From Thermoleophilia bacterium (GTDB lineage: Bacteria; Actinomycetota; Thermoleophilia; Gaiellales; JAICJC01), in NCBI GenBank assembly GCA_025928655.1, contig JAICJC010000025.1:1-35184 (forward strand): a stretch of 35,184 nucleotides of DNA. Reading direction: 5' to 3'. Below the pieces are notes generated by a model that saw only the letters and a list, made by a program, of their open reading frames with translations, made no database searches and had not been told where the DNA came from. This document shows, piece by piece, positions 1-7,859 of the stretch; position 1 is the stretch's first letter, and every line of letters begins with the position of its first letter. The translations under genes and the position numbers were made by a program.

Positions 1-1344
1 GGACTGGTAGACCTCCTCCAGGCCCGCGTACACGTGCAGCGGGTTGTGCGGGTCGACCGCGATGTACTCGTTGTACCAGGTCTGCGCCCCCGGCCACTGG
101 CCGAACAGCGGCGGCTCGGCCGAGCCGGAGTTCGCGAGCTTGTGCGCGTCGGCCACCAGCGTCCACGGGCCTGCCGGCCTGCCGCTCTTCGAGACGTAGA
201 TGCCCTGCAGGTTGGTGAACCCCGTGGATGCCGACGGGTTCTCGAGCATCTCCGGCGACTCGATGATCGCGTAGATGCGGCCCTTGCCGGCCGCGAACGC
301 CGTCCGCCCGATGTCGCCCACGTCGATGTCGCCCGTGGGGGTGATGCGGTGGAACGTCCCCGCCTTGCCCCAGTGCTTCGAGACGTAGAACCCGTTGTAC
401 TTGAGGTCAGACGGCAGCGTGCCGCCGCGCCAGCCGAGCGCCGCCAGCACCACGCGGCCGCCCGTGCCGGGCTGGAACGTGACGTCGGTGATGAACGACG
501 TGCGATACGGCGAGTGGTGCGGGTTCGGGTCGGGCTTCAGCACGACATGCCACGGGCCCCCGGGCGACGCGCTGTGGCGCATGAGCCCCGAGCTCGTCGC
601 CGCGTACACGTGGCCGGCCGAGTCGAAGCGCAGGTAGTAGACGGTGCGGCTCTGCAGGGCCGTGCCGCCGACGCGCTGCCACGTGTGGCCGTGCCGGGTG
701 ATGCGGTAGACCCCGAGCGCCGCGAAGCTGTCGAAGTTCGTGTTCGCCTCGCCGAGTCCGACCCACACGGAGCCGTCCTTCGGATTGGTCGCGAGCGCGC
801 CGATCGAGAGCCGCGGAAGGCCCTTCGACCAGAACTTCCAGTGGCGTCCGCGGTCGGTCGACTTCCAGACGCCGCCGTCGGCCGCGCCGCCGTAGATCGC
901 ATGGCCGGATGCCGTCAGCGCCGTCATCCGTCCGGTGACGAGGCCGTAGCCGGCGCCGAAGTCGCTCCAGATCGGATCCGTGTACCCGGGCACCGGATCG
1001 TCGAGGAACGGCTTGTCGGTCAGCGCCTGCCACGACCCGCCGTGGGTCGAGATCCCGGCGGCCTGCGCCTGCGCGGCGGCATACGCCGCCGCCGAGACCG
1101 AGGCGGCCGGCGCCGTGCGCATGTACGACTCCATCGCCGCCCGCTCCAGGATCTCGTTGCTCTCGCCGCCCACGTCGCCATCGTCCTTGGCGGTGGCGTC
1201 GTGCCCCCTGGTCACCTCGCCGAATCGGGGCGACGCGGTGGGCGTCTTCCCCGCCATCGCCGTGGGCACCACCATCAGCACCCCCAGCATCCCCAGCCCC
1301 GCGACGGCCGCTCCGGCACGCCGCAACCACGAGCTTCGACTCAT
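1..1344 (-). CDS. Secreted BNR/Asp-box beta-propeller protein, 3' end cut by window edge
   Basis: The first 448 residues are visible; the C-terminus lies outside the window. The N-terminus is a clear signal peptide: basic MSRSSWLRR, then a hydrophobic stretch to about residue 30, with probable cleavage after TAMA (residue 31). After an Ala/Gln-rich linker come repeated blade-like segments, including an Asp-box (STDRGRHW, about residues 162-169) and phrases such as GGAADGGVWKS and GVYRITRHGHTW. These are typical of sialidase/sortilin-like (BNR) propellers. The ATG at 1344 follows an AGGGGG Shine-Dalgarno with a 7-nt gap. The substrate cannot be told. Such folds include exo-glycosidases and non-enzymatic binding proteins, and I see no catalytic motif that decides. 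It is divergent from the methyltransferase-like gene at 1479. Confidence 0.8.
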   Translation of the reverse strand, partial: MSRSSWLRRAGAAVAGLGMLGVLMVVPTAMAGKTPTASPRFGEVTRGHDATAKDDGDVGGESNEILERAAMESYMRTAPAASVSAAAYAAAQAQAAGISTHGGSWQALTDKPFLDDPVPGYTDPIWSDFGAGYGLVTGRMTALTASGHAIYGGAADGGVWKSTDRGRHWKFWSKGLPRLSIGALATNPKDGSVWVGLGEANTNFDSFAALGVYRITRHGHTWQRVGGTALQSRTVYYLRFDSAGHVYAATSSGLMRHSASPGGPWHVVLKPDPNPHHSPYRTSFITDVTFQPGTGGRVVLAALGWRGGTLPSDLKYNGFYVSKHWGKAGTFHRITPTGDIDVGDIGRTAFAAGKGRIYAIIESPEMLENPSASTGFTNLQGIYVSKSGRPAGPWTLVADAHKLANSGSAEPPLFGQWPGAQTWYNEYIAVDPHNPLHVYAGLEEVYQS

Positions 1345-1404
1345 TCCTTCGCCCCCTTCGGTAGGCCCCAGCCCCGCGAATAACGAGACAAGCTTCGGTC
1401 CGCG

Positions 1405-1433
1405 ATGCTAGTGCGGCGCTCTGCCGCGCGCAA
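1405..1433 (-). promoter_or_regulatory. Sigma70-type promoter of the beta-propeller gene
   Basis: On the minus strand, TTGCGC (1433-1428) and TAGCAT (1410-1405) are separated by 17 nt. The expected start of transcription near 1398 gives a leader of about 54 nt that contains the Shine-Dalgarno of the gene at 1344. Confidence 0.5.
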
Positions 1434-1465
1434 GGAGATTTTTCGGTTTCCGCAGCGGCCCCGCC

Positions 1466-1478
1466 TACCCTCTCCGGC
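1466..1478 (+). promoter_or_regulatory. -10 box of a leaderless gene
   Basis: TACCCT (1466-1471) ends 7 nt before the ATG at 1479, so transcription should start at or next to the start codon. There is no Shine-Dalgarno in between. Confidence 0.55.
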
Positions 1479-2144
1479 ATGCCCCCCGAACGGCCTTTCG
1501 TGATCGACCGCCGCGACGGCGTGAACGGCGAGCTCGTGCTCCGCCGCGCGGGTGCGGATCACGAGGTGATCGCGAACGGGACGTTTCTCATGGACACCCG
1601 CGACGGGCGCTCCGAGCGGGCGCTCGTGCGCGAGGCCGTCGCCGGGCTCGCGCACGCCCGCGTGCTGCTCGGCGGGCTCGGCGTCGGGTTCTCGCTCGAC
1701 GCGGCCGTGCGCGCGCCTGAGGTGACCGAGGTCGTCGTGGTCGAGATCGAGCCCGTCGTGGTCGACTGGGCGCGGACGCATCTGCGCCGCTATGGCGGCG
1801 GCGGCCTCGACGATCCGCGCGTGCGCCTGCTCGTCGCCGACCTCGGCGAGGCCCTGGAGGCGCTCGCCCCGCCGTTCGATGCGATCTGCCTCGACGTCGA
1901 CAACGGCCCCGGCTGGCTCGTCCACGAGCGCAACGACCGCCTCTATGGCGACCGGGGGCTCGAGCGGCTCCGCCGGCTGCTGCGGCCCGGGGGACGGCTG
2001 AGCGTCTGGGCGGCGGCTGCCGACGCGACCTTCGAGGCCCGGCTGCGCGCCCGCTTCGAGGCGGTGCGCACGGTCGAGATCCCGGTCGCCCGCGGCGCCG
2101 ACGACGTCGTCTACCTCGGCGTCAGTCCGTCCACCAGTCCTTGA
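1479..2144 (+). CDS. Spermidine synthase-like SAM-dependent methyltransferase-fold protein
   Basis: 221 aa with a Rossmann SAM-binding fold. The glycine loop is LLGGLGVGFSL (about residues 63-73), the acidic end of beta-2 is VVEIEP, and a third motif reads DAICLDVDNGPGWLVH, where polyamine synthases have their D-x-D/F-D active-site region. The length is short for a true spermidine synthase (about 280 aa) because the N-terminal beta-domain is reduced. Related short spermidine-synthase-like proteins are common in actinobacteria, and their substrate is unknown. The start is leaderless. The 3' end overlaps the convergent cupin gene by 23 nt. The fold is well supported; neither polyamine synthesis nor methyl transfer is shown. 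Confidence 0.8.
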   Translation: MPPERPFVIDRRDGVNGELVLRRAGADHEVIANGTFLMDTRDGRSERALVREAVAGLAHARVLLGGLGVGFSLDAAVRAPEVTEVVVVEIEPVVVDWARTHLRRYGGGGLDDPRVRLLVADLGEALEALAPPFDAICLDVDNGPGWLVHERNDRLYGDRGLERLRRLLRPGGRLSVWAAAADATFEARLRARFEAVRTVEIPVARGADDVVYLGVSPSTSP

Positions 2145-2508
2145 CCGGGACGCCGTCGCCGCCCTCGGGCCGGTCGGCGCCGACGGCGATCAGCTCGAGC
2201 CCTTCCGGGCCCGCCCGGAAGCCGCGCACGACGTCCGGCGCCACGCGCACCACATCCCACTGCTTCAGGTCGACGACCTCGTCGTCGAGCCGCACCTGGC
2301 CGGAGCCGGCGACGACGACGTAGGCCTCCTCCTGCTCGTGATGGCGGTGGCCCGTGCCGGGCCGGAAGTCCGGCGGGTAGCGGAAGTAGGACACGCCGAG
2401 ATGCTCCGAGTCGAGCCGGCTGCGGCTCATGTGGGCCTCGATCCCGGCGGCGCGGGCGGCCTCGGACGGCTCCACCTGCTTCAGGTTCACGATCGTGTGT
2501 CTGCTCAT
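2122..2508 (-). CDS. Small cupin-domain protein
   Basis: 128 aa single-domain cupin. The first metal-binding motif is GTGHRHHEQEEAYVVVAGSG (about residues 51-70), with the His-x-His and downstream Glu expected in cupins. It is followed by LKQWDVVRVAPDVVRGFRAG, the second cupin motif, in which the usual His is replaced. No catalytic assignment is possible from sequence. It may be a small sugar- or metabolite-binding cupin. The ATG at 2508 lies 6 nt after a TAGCAT box that itself contains the stop codon of the upstream DUF1697 gene on the same strand. It therefore probably has its own promoter despite the tight packing. The 3' end overlaps the convergent gene ending at 2144. Confidence 0.82.
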   Translation of the reverse strand: MSRHTIVNLKQVEPSEAARAAGIEAHMSRSRLDSEHLGVSYFRYPPDFRPGTGHRHHEQEEAYVVVAGSGQVRLDDEVVDLKQWDVVRVAPDVVRGFRAGPEGLELIAVGADRPEGGDGVPVKDWWTD

Positions 2509-2520
2509 ACCCCGATGCTA
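2509..2520 (-). promoter_or_regulatory. -10 box overlapping an upstream stop codon
   Basis: TAGCAT (2520-2515 on the minus strand) begins with the TAG stop of the DUF1697 gene and ends 6 nt before the cupin ATG at 2508. One hexamer appears to serve both purposes. Confidence 0.5.
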
Positions 2521-3051
2521 CTGATCGGCCATCTCGAGGAGCGCCGTCACGGTCGTCCAGTTGCGCGCCGTCGCCGTCGTCCCGAGGCCCTTGCCGGCCA
2601 GGCCGGCCCAAAGCCTCGAGCGGGCGACCCCGGCGGGGTGCCAGGCGTAGATCTCGCGGCCGATCGCCGCCAGCCGCTCGCCGTCGGCCGTGAGCCCGTT
2701 CAGCCTCTCGACGACCTTCGGGTCGGGCTCGGACTCGAGAAAGCTCACCTGGTAGCGCTTCGGGTTGTCGGCGACGTCGCCCAGCGGGTTGCGGCGGACG
2801 ACCTCGGCGAGCTCGTCGCGGGTGCGCGCGAGAACCGCGATGTCGAGGCCGAGATCCGCCGCGATCAGCCGCTCGCACGCCCGCGCGACCCCCGCCGGCG
2901 TGCGCCGCGTCTCGAGGACGACGTTGCCGCTCTGGACGTAGGTGCGCACGTTCTCGAACCCGGCGCCCGTGAGCAGCTCCCGCAGGGCCGGCATCGCGAC
3001 CCGGTTGCGCGCCCCGAGGTTGATGCCACGCAGGAGAACGATCTGGCGCAC
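2518..3051 (-). CDS. DUF1697 family protein
   Basis: About 177 aa. The N-terminus (RQIVLLRGINLGARNRV) and the following RTYVQSGNVVLE are the hallmark of the DUF1697 family, small cytosolic proteins of unknown function. I prefer the GTG at 3051 because family members normally begin one to three residues before the (V/A)LLRGIN strand. A GTG at 3069 would add six residues (MCEPTG) and put the start only 2 nt from the divergent ATG at 3072. Neither start has a convincing Shine-Dalgarno. The reading frame and family are clear; the start is the uncertain part. Confidence 0.85.
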   Translation of the reverse strand: MRQIVLLRGINLGARNRVAMPALRELLTGAGFENVRTYVQSGNVVLETRRTPAGVARACERLIAADLGLDIAVLARTRDELAEVVRRNPLGDVADNPKRYQVSFLESEPDPKVVERLNGLTADGERLAAIGREIYAWHPAGVARSRLWAGLAGKGLGTTATARNWTTVTALLEMADQ

Positions 3052-3056
3052 GCCGG

Positions 3057-3071
3057 TAGGCTCGCACACGG
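3057..3071 (+). promoter_or_regulatory. -10 box, near-leaderless
   Basis: TAGGCT (3057-3062) is 9 nt upstream of the ATG at 3072. It lies inside the start region of the divergent DUF1697 gene, so the two transcripts must begin almost face to face. Confidence 0.4.
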
Positions 3072-3992
3072 ATGCCCGCCATGTGGAACCCGGAGCTGGT
3101 CGTCGACGAACGGCTCGCCCGCGCGCTCGTCGGCGAGCGGCTGCCGCACCTGCGCGGTGCTCCGATGCGCCTGCTGGGCGAGGGCTGGGACAGCACCGTG
3201 TGGCTCGCCGGAGACGAGCGGCTGTTCCGCTTCCCGCGCCGGGAGGTCGTCGTCCCGGGCTTCCTGCGCGAGGTCGAGGTGCTGCCGCGGCTGGCGCCGT
3301 CGCTGCCCCTGCCGGTGCCGGTCGCGGAGGTGCGGGGCGAGCCGGACGCGCGCTTCCGATGGCCGTGGGCCGGCTTCCGGCTCCTGCCCGGCCGCGAGCT
3401 GGCGGAGGCCGGGACGGACGACGCCGCCCGCGTCGGGCACGGGCGCGCGCTGGGGCGGTTCCTGCGCGCCCTGCACGACGTCGACCCGGCCACCGCGGCC
3501 GCCGCCGGCGAGCTCCTCCCGGTCGACCCGGTCAGGCGGGCGGACATGCCGTTCCGGGTGGAGCGGGCCCGGGAGCAGCTCGAGCGGCTCGCCGCCCTCG
3601 GCCTGTGGCGTCCGCCGCCGCGCCTCCCCGAGCTCCTCGAGCGGGCGCGCGGCCTCCCCGCGCCGGACGGGCTGGTCGTGTGTCACGGTGACCTGCACCT
3701 GCGGCACCTGCTCGTCTCGGACGCCGGCGAGCTGGCCGGCGTGATCGGCTGGATCGACGTCTGCCGCGCCGATGCGGCCATCGACCTGATGCTCTACTGG
3801 GGCTATCTGACGCCCGCCGGGCGGGACGCGTTCCACGAGGCGTACGGGGCGGTCGACGACGACCGGCTGCTGCGCGCCCGGGTGCTCGCCGTCTCGATCT
3901 GGGGCGCGCTGGCCGAGTACGCCCGAGACGTGGGCATGGACCGGCTCGGACGGGAGGCCGTCGCCGGGCTCGACCGGGCAGCCTCCGGCTGA
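3072..3992 (+). CDS. Aminoglycoside phosphotransferase (APH)-fold protein with altered active site
   Basis: 306 aa. The N-lobe has GEGWDSTVWLAGDERLFRFPRR, the nucleotide-binding strand and the Lys/Arg region of APH-type kinases. The C-lobe has the Brenner catalytic motif HGDLHLRHLL (residues 205-214), where the usual Asn is His, as in macrolide-kinase-like members. The next conserved motif, normally VIDW with a metal-binding Asp, reads GVIGWIDVCRADAAIDL. Residue 226 is therefore Gly instead of Asp, although the rest of the motif (CRAD..IDL) is conserved. The protein may be a weak kinase, use D229 instead, or be a pseudokinase. The substrate is unknown; the family covers antibiotics, choline, homoserine and sugars. 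Resistance should not be inferred from the fold alone. Confidence 0.85.
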   Translation: MPAMWNPELVVDERLARALVGERLPHLRGAPMRLLGEGWDSTVWLAGDERLFRFPRREVVVPGFLREVEVLPRLAPSLPLPVPVAEVRGEPDARFRWPWAGFRLLPGRELAEAGTDDAARVGHGRALGRFLRALHDVDPATAAAAGELLPVDPVRRADMPFRVERAREQLERLAALGLWRPPPRLPELLERARGLPAPDGLVVCHGDLHLRHLLVSDAGELAGVIGWIDVCRADAAIDLMLYWGYLTPAGRDAFHEAYGAVDDDRLLRARVLAVSIWGALAEYARDVGMDRLGREAVAGLDRAASG

Positions 3993-4000
3993 CCGGACGT

Positions 4001-4657
4001 TCAGTCGCCGGCCAGGCCGTTGCGGTACGCGTAGGCGACCGCCTGGGCGCGGTCGCGGACGCCTGTCTTGCCGAACAGGTGGTTCACGTGGCTCTTGACG
4101 GTCGCCTCGGTGATCACGAGCCGGCCGGCGATCTCGGCGTTGCTGAGCCCGGCGGCGATCAGCGATATGACCTCCGCCTCGCGCGGCGTCAGCCCGTCCG
4201 GCAGCGGCTCCGCGGCCGCCTCCTCCGCGCCGGTGGCGGCGACCGCTGCCACCACGTGGTGCTGGACGGCGGGATCGATCGCCGCCTCGCCGCGCATCAC
4301 CGCGCGCAGCGCCTGTTCGATCTGGTCGGCGCCGGCGTCCTTGGTCAGGAACCCGCGCGCCCCGGCGCGCAGGGCGGCGACCACGGAGCGGTCGTCGGCG
4401 TACGTCGTCAGGACGAGGACGTGGGTGCCGGGCCGGCGCTCGCGCAGGCGCCGGGTCGCCTCGACGCCGTCGCAGTGCGGCATCCCCAGGTCCATGAGCA
4501 CGACGTCGGGACGCAGGCGTCCGGCCAGGGCGACGGCCTCCTCGCCGTCCGAGGCCGATCCGACCACCTCGATCCCGGGCAGGAGCCGCAGCAGCATCTC
4601 GAGGCCCTCGCGGACGACCCGCTGGTCGTCGGCGATCAGGACCCGGATCGCGGTCAC
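4001..4657 (-). CDS. NarL/LuxR-family response regulator
   Basis: 218 aa. The receiver domain covers about residues 1-120, with the acidic pair D10-D11, phosphoacceptor D56 in VVLMDLGMP, and K107 in FLTKDA. A short linker is followed by a LuxR-type HTH (LTPREAEVISLIAAGLSNAEIA...TVKSHVNHLF, about residues 153-206). The GTG start at 4657 overlaps the TGA of the kinase gene (GTGA, 4-nt overlap), so the two are translationally coupled and form one cognate pair. Their divergent position next to the ABC exporter at 6016 suggests, but does not prove, that the exporter is a target. Confidence 0.93.
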   Translation of the reverse strand: MTAIRVLIADDQRVVREGLEMLLRLLPGIEVVGSASDGEEAVALAGRLRPDVVLMDLGMPHCDGVEATRRLRERRPGTHVLVLTTYADDRSVVAALRAGARGFLTKDAGADQIEQALRAVMRGEAAIDPAVQHHVVAAVAATGAEEAAAEPLPDGLTPREAEVISLIAAGLSNAEIAGRLVITEATVKSHVNHLFGKTGVRDRAQAVAYAYRNGLAGD

Positions 4658-5847
4658 GCCGGCACCCACAGCTCGACCCGGAAGCCCTGGCCGGTCGCCG
4701 CCGCGGCGAGCGTCCCGCCCAGCAGCTCGGCCCGCTCGCGCATCCCCGTCAGGCCGTAGCCACCGCCGTCCGGGGGGCCGGCCGGCGCGGCATCGGGCCC
4801 GGCGAAGTCCTCCACGACCAGCCGGACGCCGTCCGGCTCGTAGCGCAGGCGCAGCTCCACCCGCCCGGCCCGGGCGTGCTTGCGGACGTTGGTGAGGGCC
4901 TCCTGGGCGACCCGGTACACGGCCAGCCGGGCCTCGGACCCCAGCTCGCGCCCGTCGCCCTCGACGCCGACGCGGCACGGGATGGCCGAGTCGCGCTCGA
5001 ACTCGGCGGCGAGGGCGTCGAGCCGCTCCGGGCCGGGCAGGTCGTCGCCGCGCAGCATGCCGATCGCGCGGCGCGACTCCTCGAGCCCGGCCTTCGCCAG
5101 ATGATGCGCGCGCTCGATCGCGTCGACCAGCTGGGGATCGACCCGCTCCCGCTCGCGCCCCGCCATCAGGCGGGCGCCCTCCAGCTGGAGCACGAGGCCC
5201 GAGAGGGAGTGGGCGAGCACGTCGTGCATCTCCCGGGCCAGGTGCTGGCGCTCCGACAGCGCGGCGGCCCGCGCCTGCGCCGCCCGCGACCCCTCGAGCT
5301 CGACCAGCAGGCGCTCGGCCTGATCCTGGCCGTCGCGCAGGCGCCGGGCGAGCAGCGCGAGCAGGTAGAACGCGGTCACGCCGAGGCCGTTCAGCGCCAC
5401 CCCGAGGAAGGTGCGGTGGGTGACCGTGGCGCCTGCGACGACCACGGTGACGAGGGCGACAGCGGCCCCGGCGACGCCGATGCGGCCGCTGCCCCGCATC
5501 GCCGCGGTGGCGACGGCGACGAAGACGCCGAGGATGCCCGGGCCGTTCGGCTGCAGCCACGCGAGGGCCGCGGAGCTCAGGATCAACGCCAGGAACAGCG
5601 GCCCCTGGACGCTCGGCGCGGCGGCCCGCGTCCGCATCGTGCCCACCCAGACGATGGAGAAGACGATGAGCGCCGCCAGCACCGCCAGGCCGCGTCCGTG
5701 GGTCGCCGGATGCGGGTGCGACCGCGAGCCGGCGACGACCATGATGACGACGATGACCGCCCCTAGCGGACGCAGCCGCCGGAGCGCCGTCCCCTGCCGC
5801 TCGCGGGCGGCATCGAGCGACGCGAACGTGGGCGTCTCGGCGGTCAC
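4654..5847 (-). CDS. NarL-type sensor histidine kinase (HisKA_3)
   Basis: 397 aa from the chosen GTG at 5847. There are five or six hydrophobic segments between about residues 27 and 168, with little room for an extracellular sensor. The HisKA_3 dimerisation box follows (ERQHLAREMHDVLAHSLSGL, with phospho-accepting H208). The HATPase domain has the N-box EALTNVRKHA and G2 box GGYGLTGMRERAELLGG. The G1 box reads VEDFAGPDA rather than the usual DDGxG. The GTG is preferred over a start further upstream because TACGCT ends 6 nt before it, and the extra N-terminal 30 residues look non-coding. This intramembrane-sensing layout is typical of kinases that respond to membrane or antibiotic stress and control DrrAB-like exporters. 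Confidence 0.9.
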   Translation of the reverse strand: MTAETPTFASLDAARERQGTALRRLRPLGAVIVVIMVVAGSRSHPHPATHGRGLAVLAALIVFSIVWVGTMRTRAAAPSVQGPLFLALILSSAALAWLQPNGPGILGVFVAVATAAMRGSGRIGVAGAAVALVTVVVAGATVTHRTFLGVALNGLGVTAFYLLALLARRLRDGQDQAERLLVELEGSRAAQARAAALSERQHLAREMHDVLAHSLSGLVLQLEGARLMAGRERERVDPQLVDAIERAHHLAKAGLEESRRAIGMLRGDDLPGPERLDALAAEFERDSAIPCRVGVEGDGRELGSEARLAVYRVAQEALTNVRKHARAGRVELRLRYEPDGVRLVVEDFAGPDAAPAGPPDGGGYGLTGMRERAELLGGTLAAAATGQGFRVELWVPA

Positions 5848-5859
5848 GCTCGTAGCGTA
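5848..5859 (-). promoter_or_regulatory. -10 box of the leaderless kinase-regulator operon
   Basis: TACGCT (5859-5854, minus strand) ends 6 nt before the GTG at 5847. The rest of the divergent intergenic region (to 6015) also holds a possible -10 for the exporter, TAGCGT at 5978-5983 on the plus strand. Confidence 0.5.
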
Positions 5860-6015
5860 GGCCGCCTCCCGGAGCGGGTGATCGGCCGCCGGGTGGAGAT
5901 CCTCCGGCGGCCGTCTCCACCCGTGGTCTGAGGTCAAGTTCGATCCCGGCGCCGATGCGGATCCGGGACCCCCTCCCTAGCGTGACGGAAGACATTCCGA
6001 ACACCGAGGAGCACC

Positions 6016-7002
6016 ATGATCACCACCCCCGAAACCCCCTCCAAAGAGCCCGTCGCGGCGCCGCCTCCGGACGCCGCGGCGGCGCCGGAGCCCGTGATCG
6101 CCGTCCGCGGCCTGCGCAAGCGCTACGGCGACCTCGAGGCCGTTCGCGGCGTCGACCTCGAGGTGCACCGGGGCGAGATCTTCGCCTTCCTGGGCCCCAA
6201 CGGCGCCGGCAAGACCACCGTCGTCGAGATCCTGGAGGGCTTCCGCGAGCGCACGGCCGGCGCGGTCACCGTTCTCGGCACCGACCCCGCCCATGCCGGC
6301 GGCGCCTGGCGCGACCGCGTCGGCGTCGTGCTCCAGGAGTCGAGCGCCGAGCCGGGCCTGACCGTGCGCGAGTGCCTCGAGCTCTACGCCGGCTACTACC
6401 GCGCGCCCCGGCCGATCGCCGAGACGCTGGCGCTCGTCGGGCTGACTGCGAAGGCCGACACGCCGGGCGAGGGCCTCTCGGGCGGACAGCGCCGCCGGCT
6501 CGACGTCGCGCTCGCGCTCGTCGGCGATCCCGAGCTGATCTTCCTGGACGAGCCGACCACGGGCTTCGACCCCTCCGCCCGCCGGGCGGCGTGGGACGTC
6601 GTCGCGGGGCTGCGCTCGCTGGGGAAGACCGTCTTCCTCACCACCCACTACATGGACGAGGCCGAGCGCCTGGCCGACCGCATCGCGGTGATCGTCGACG
6701 GCGAGATCGTCGCCGCCGGCACGCCCGCCACCCTGGGCGGCCGCGACCGCATGGACGCGCGCATCCGCTTCTCGCCGCCCGCCGGCGCGGGGCCGCTCCC
6801 GGCGCCGCTGCAACCGCTCGCCGAGCCCGGCGCGGACGGCTCCGTGACGCTGCGCAGCGAGTCGCCGCTCGCGCACGTCGGGGTGCTCGCCGGCTGGGCG
6901 CTCGGCCGCGGCTTCGACCTCCCCGACCTCGACGTTCGCCGCCCGACGCTCGAGGACGTCTACCTGTCGCTGACCACCACCGACCGAAAGGACCGACCGT
7001 GA
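6016..7002 (+). CDS. ABC exporter ATP-binding subunit (DrrA-like)
   Basis: 328 aa. A Pro/Ala-rich N-terminal 25 residues precedes one ABC domain. The Walker A is GPNGAGKTT (60-68), the signature LSGGQRRRLD, the Walker B ELIFLDEPTTGFD, and the switch His is in TTHYMDEAE. The C-terminal 90 residues match the DUF4162-like tail of DrrA proteins. ATP hydrolysis on this subunit drives the permease encoded next. A GAGGAG Shine-Dalgarno lies 5 nt before the ATG. The gene ends in GTGA, overlapping the permease start by 4 nt. Substrates of this family are drugs, lipids or polyketides; the one here cannot be told. Confidence 0.93.
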   Translation: MITTPETPSKEPVAAPPPDAAAAPEPVIAVRGLRKRYGDLEAVRGVDLEVHRGEIFAFLGPNGAGKTTVVEILEGFRERTAGAVTVLGTDPAHAGGAWRDRVGVVLQESSAEPGLTVRECLELYAGYYRAPRPIAETLALVGLTAKADTPGEGLSGGQRRRLDVALALVGDPELIFLDEPTTGFDPSARRAAWDVVAGLRSLGKTVFLTTHYMDEAERLADRIAVIVDGEIVAAGTPATLGGRDRMDARIRFSPPAGAGPLPAPLQPLAEPGADGSVTLRSESPLAHVGVLAGWALGRGFDLPDLDVRRPTLEDVYLSLTTTDRKDRP

Positions 7003-7859
7003 TCCTCCTCCTGCTCCGCCTCATCCGCGCCCTCGGCTCCCGCCGCTCCACCGCCCGTCCGGAAGACCCGGACGGGCCCGGGCGGGGGCCGATCGCCCTC
7101 GTCGCCCACCAGGCCCGCTACGACCTGCTCGGCATCCTGCGCGACCGCCAGGCGCGCTTCTTCACGATGGTGCTGCCGCTGATCTTCCTCGTGATCTTCG
7201 TCGGCATCTTCGGTAACGACAGGGTGGGCCCGGAGCACGTGAAGGCGTCGACGTACTACGTCCCCGGCCTGACGGCGATGGCCGTCATCGCGGGGTCGTT
7301 CGTGAACCTCGTCATCTCGATCACCGCCCAGCGCGAGGCCGGCGTGCTCAAGCGCCGGCGGGCCACGCCCGTGCCCGCCTGGGTGATCATCGCCGGGCGC
7401 GCCGTCACGGCGATCGCCGTCTCGGTCGCCGTCTCGGCGATCCTGCTGGCGGTCGGCCGGGTCGCGTACGGCGTCCACATGCCGACGTCGACGATCCCCG
7501 CGGTGGCGGTGACGATCGTGGCCGGGTCGGCGGCGTTCTGCGTGCTCGCCTACGCCCTCTCGACGGCGATCGGCTCGGCCGACTCCGCCCAGCCGACGAC
7601 CCAGGCCGTGATGCTGCCCCTGTACTTCATCTCCGGGGTCTTCATCCCCAACCCGAACCTGCCGGGCTGGCTGCAGGACGTCGCCCGGGTCTTTCCGGTG
7701 CAGCACCTGGCGGCGGCCTTGCACCACGCGTACGACCCGTCCGTCCGCGGCGCCGGGCTCGTCTGGAGCGACCTGGGGATGCTGGCCGCCTGGGCCGCGG
7801 TGGGGCTCCTCGTCGCGCTGCGCCGCTTCGCGTGGGCGCCCGCGGCCGCGCCGGCCTAG
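6999..7859 (+). CDS. ABC-2 type permease (DrrB-like)
   Basis: 286 aa. A cytoplasmic N-terminus of about 50 residues is followed by six hydrophobic segments: LPLIFLVIFVGIF, MAVIAGSFVNLVISI, AVTAIAVSVAVSAILLAV, IPAVAVTIVAGSAAFCVLAYAL, AVMLPLYFISGVFI and LGMLAAWAAVGLLVAL. The conserved ABC-2 phrase QPTTQAVMLPLYFISGVFIPNPNLPGWLQDVARVFPVQHLAAAL is present in order, which identifies the DrrB/ABC-2 family. The GTG start overlaps the ATPase stop, with AAAGGA 7 nt upstream. The stop codon (TAG at 7857) lies in the palindrome CTAG, which also supplies the stop of the convergent WYL gene. Confidence 0.92.
   Translation: MILLLLRLIRALGSRRSTARPEDPDGPGRGPIALVAHQARYDLLGILRDRQARFFTMVLPLIFLVIFVGIFGNDRVGPEHVKASTYYVPGLTAMAVIAGSFVNLVISITAQREAGVLKRRRATPVPAWVIIAGRAVTAIAVSVAVSAILLAVGRVAYGVHMPTSTIPAVAVTIVAGSAAFCVLAYALSTAIGSADSAQPTTQAVMLPLYFISGVFIPNPNLPGWLQDVARVFPVQHLAAALHHAYDPSVRGAGLVWSDLGMLAAWAAVGLLVALRRFAWAPAAAPA

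Noticed and set aside
34-1383. A 449-codon plus-strand frame opposite the beta-propeller gene
   Set aside because: The minus-strand frame has a signal peptide, a Shine-Dalgarno, a promoter and an Asp-box; the plus-strand frame is Arg/Val-rich without features.
3072-3992. Aminoglycoside resistance gene
   Set aside because: Only the fold is supported. A key Asp is missing and the family has many other substrates.
5848-5937. Longer N-terminus for the NarL-type kinase (ATG at 5937)
   Set aside because: It would place the TACGCT -10 box within the coding region, and the added residues resemble no kinase N-terminus.
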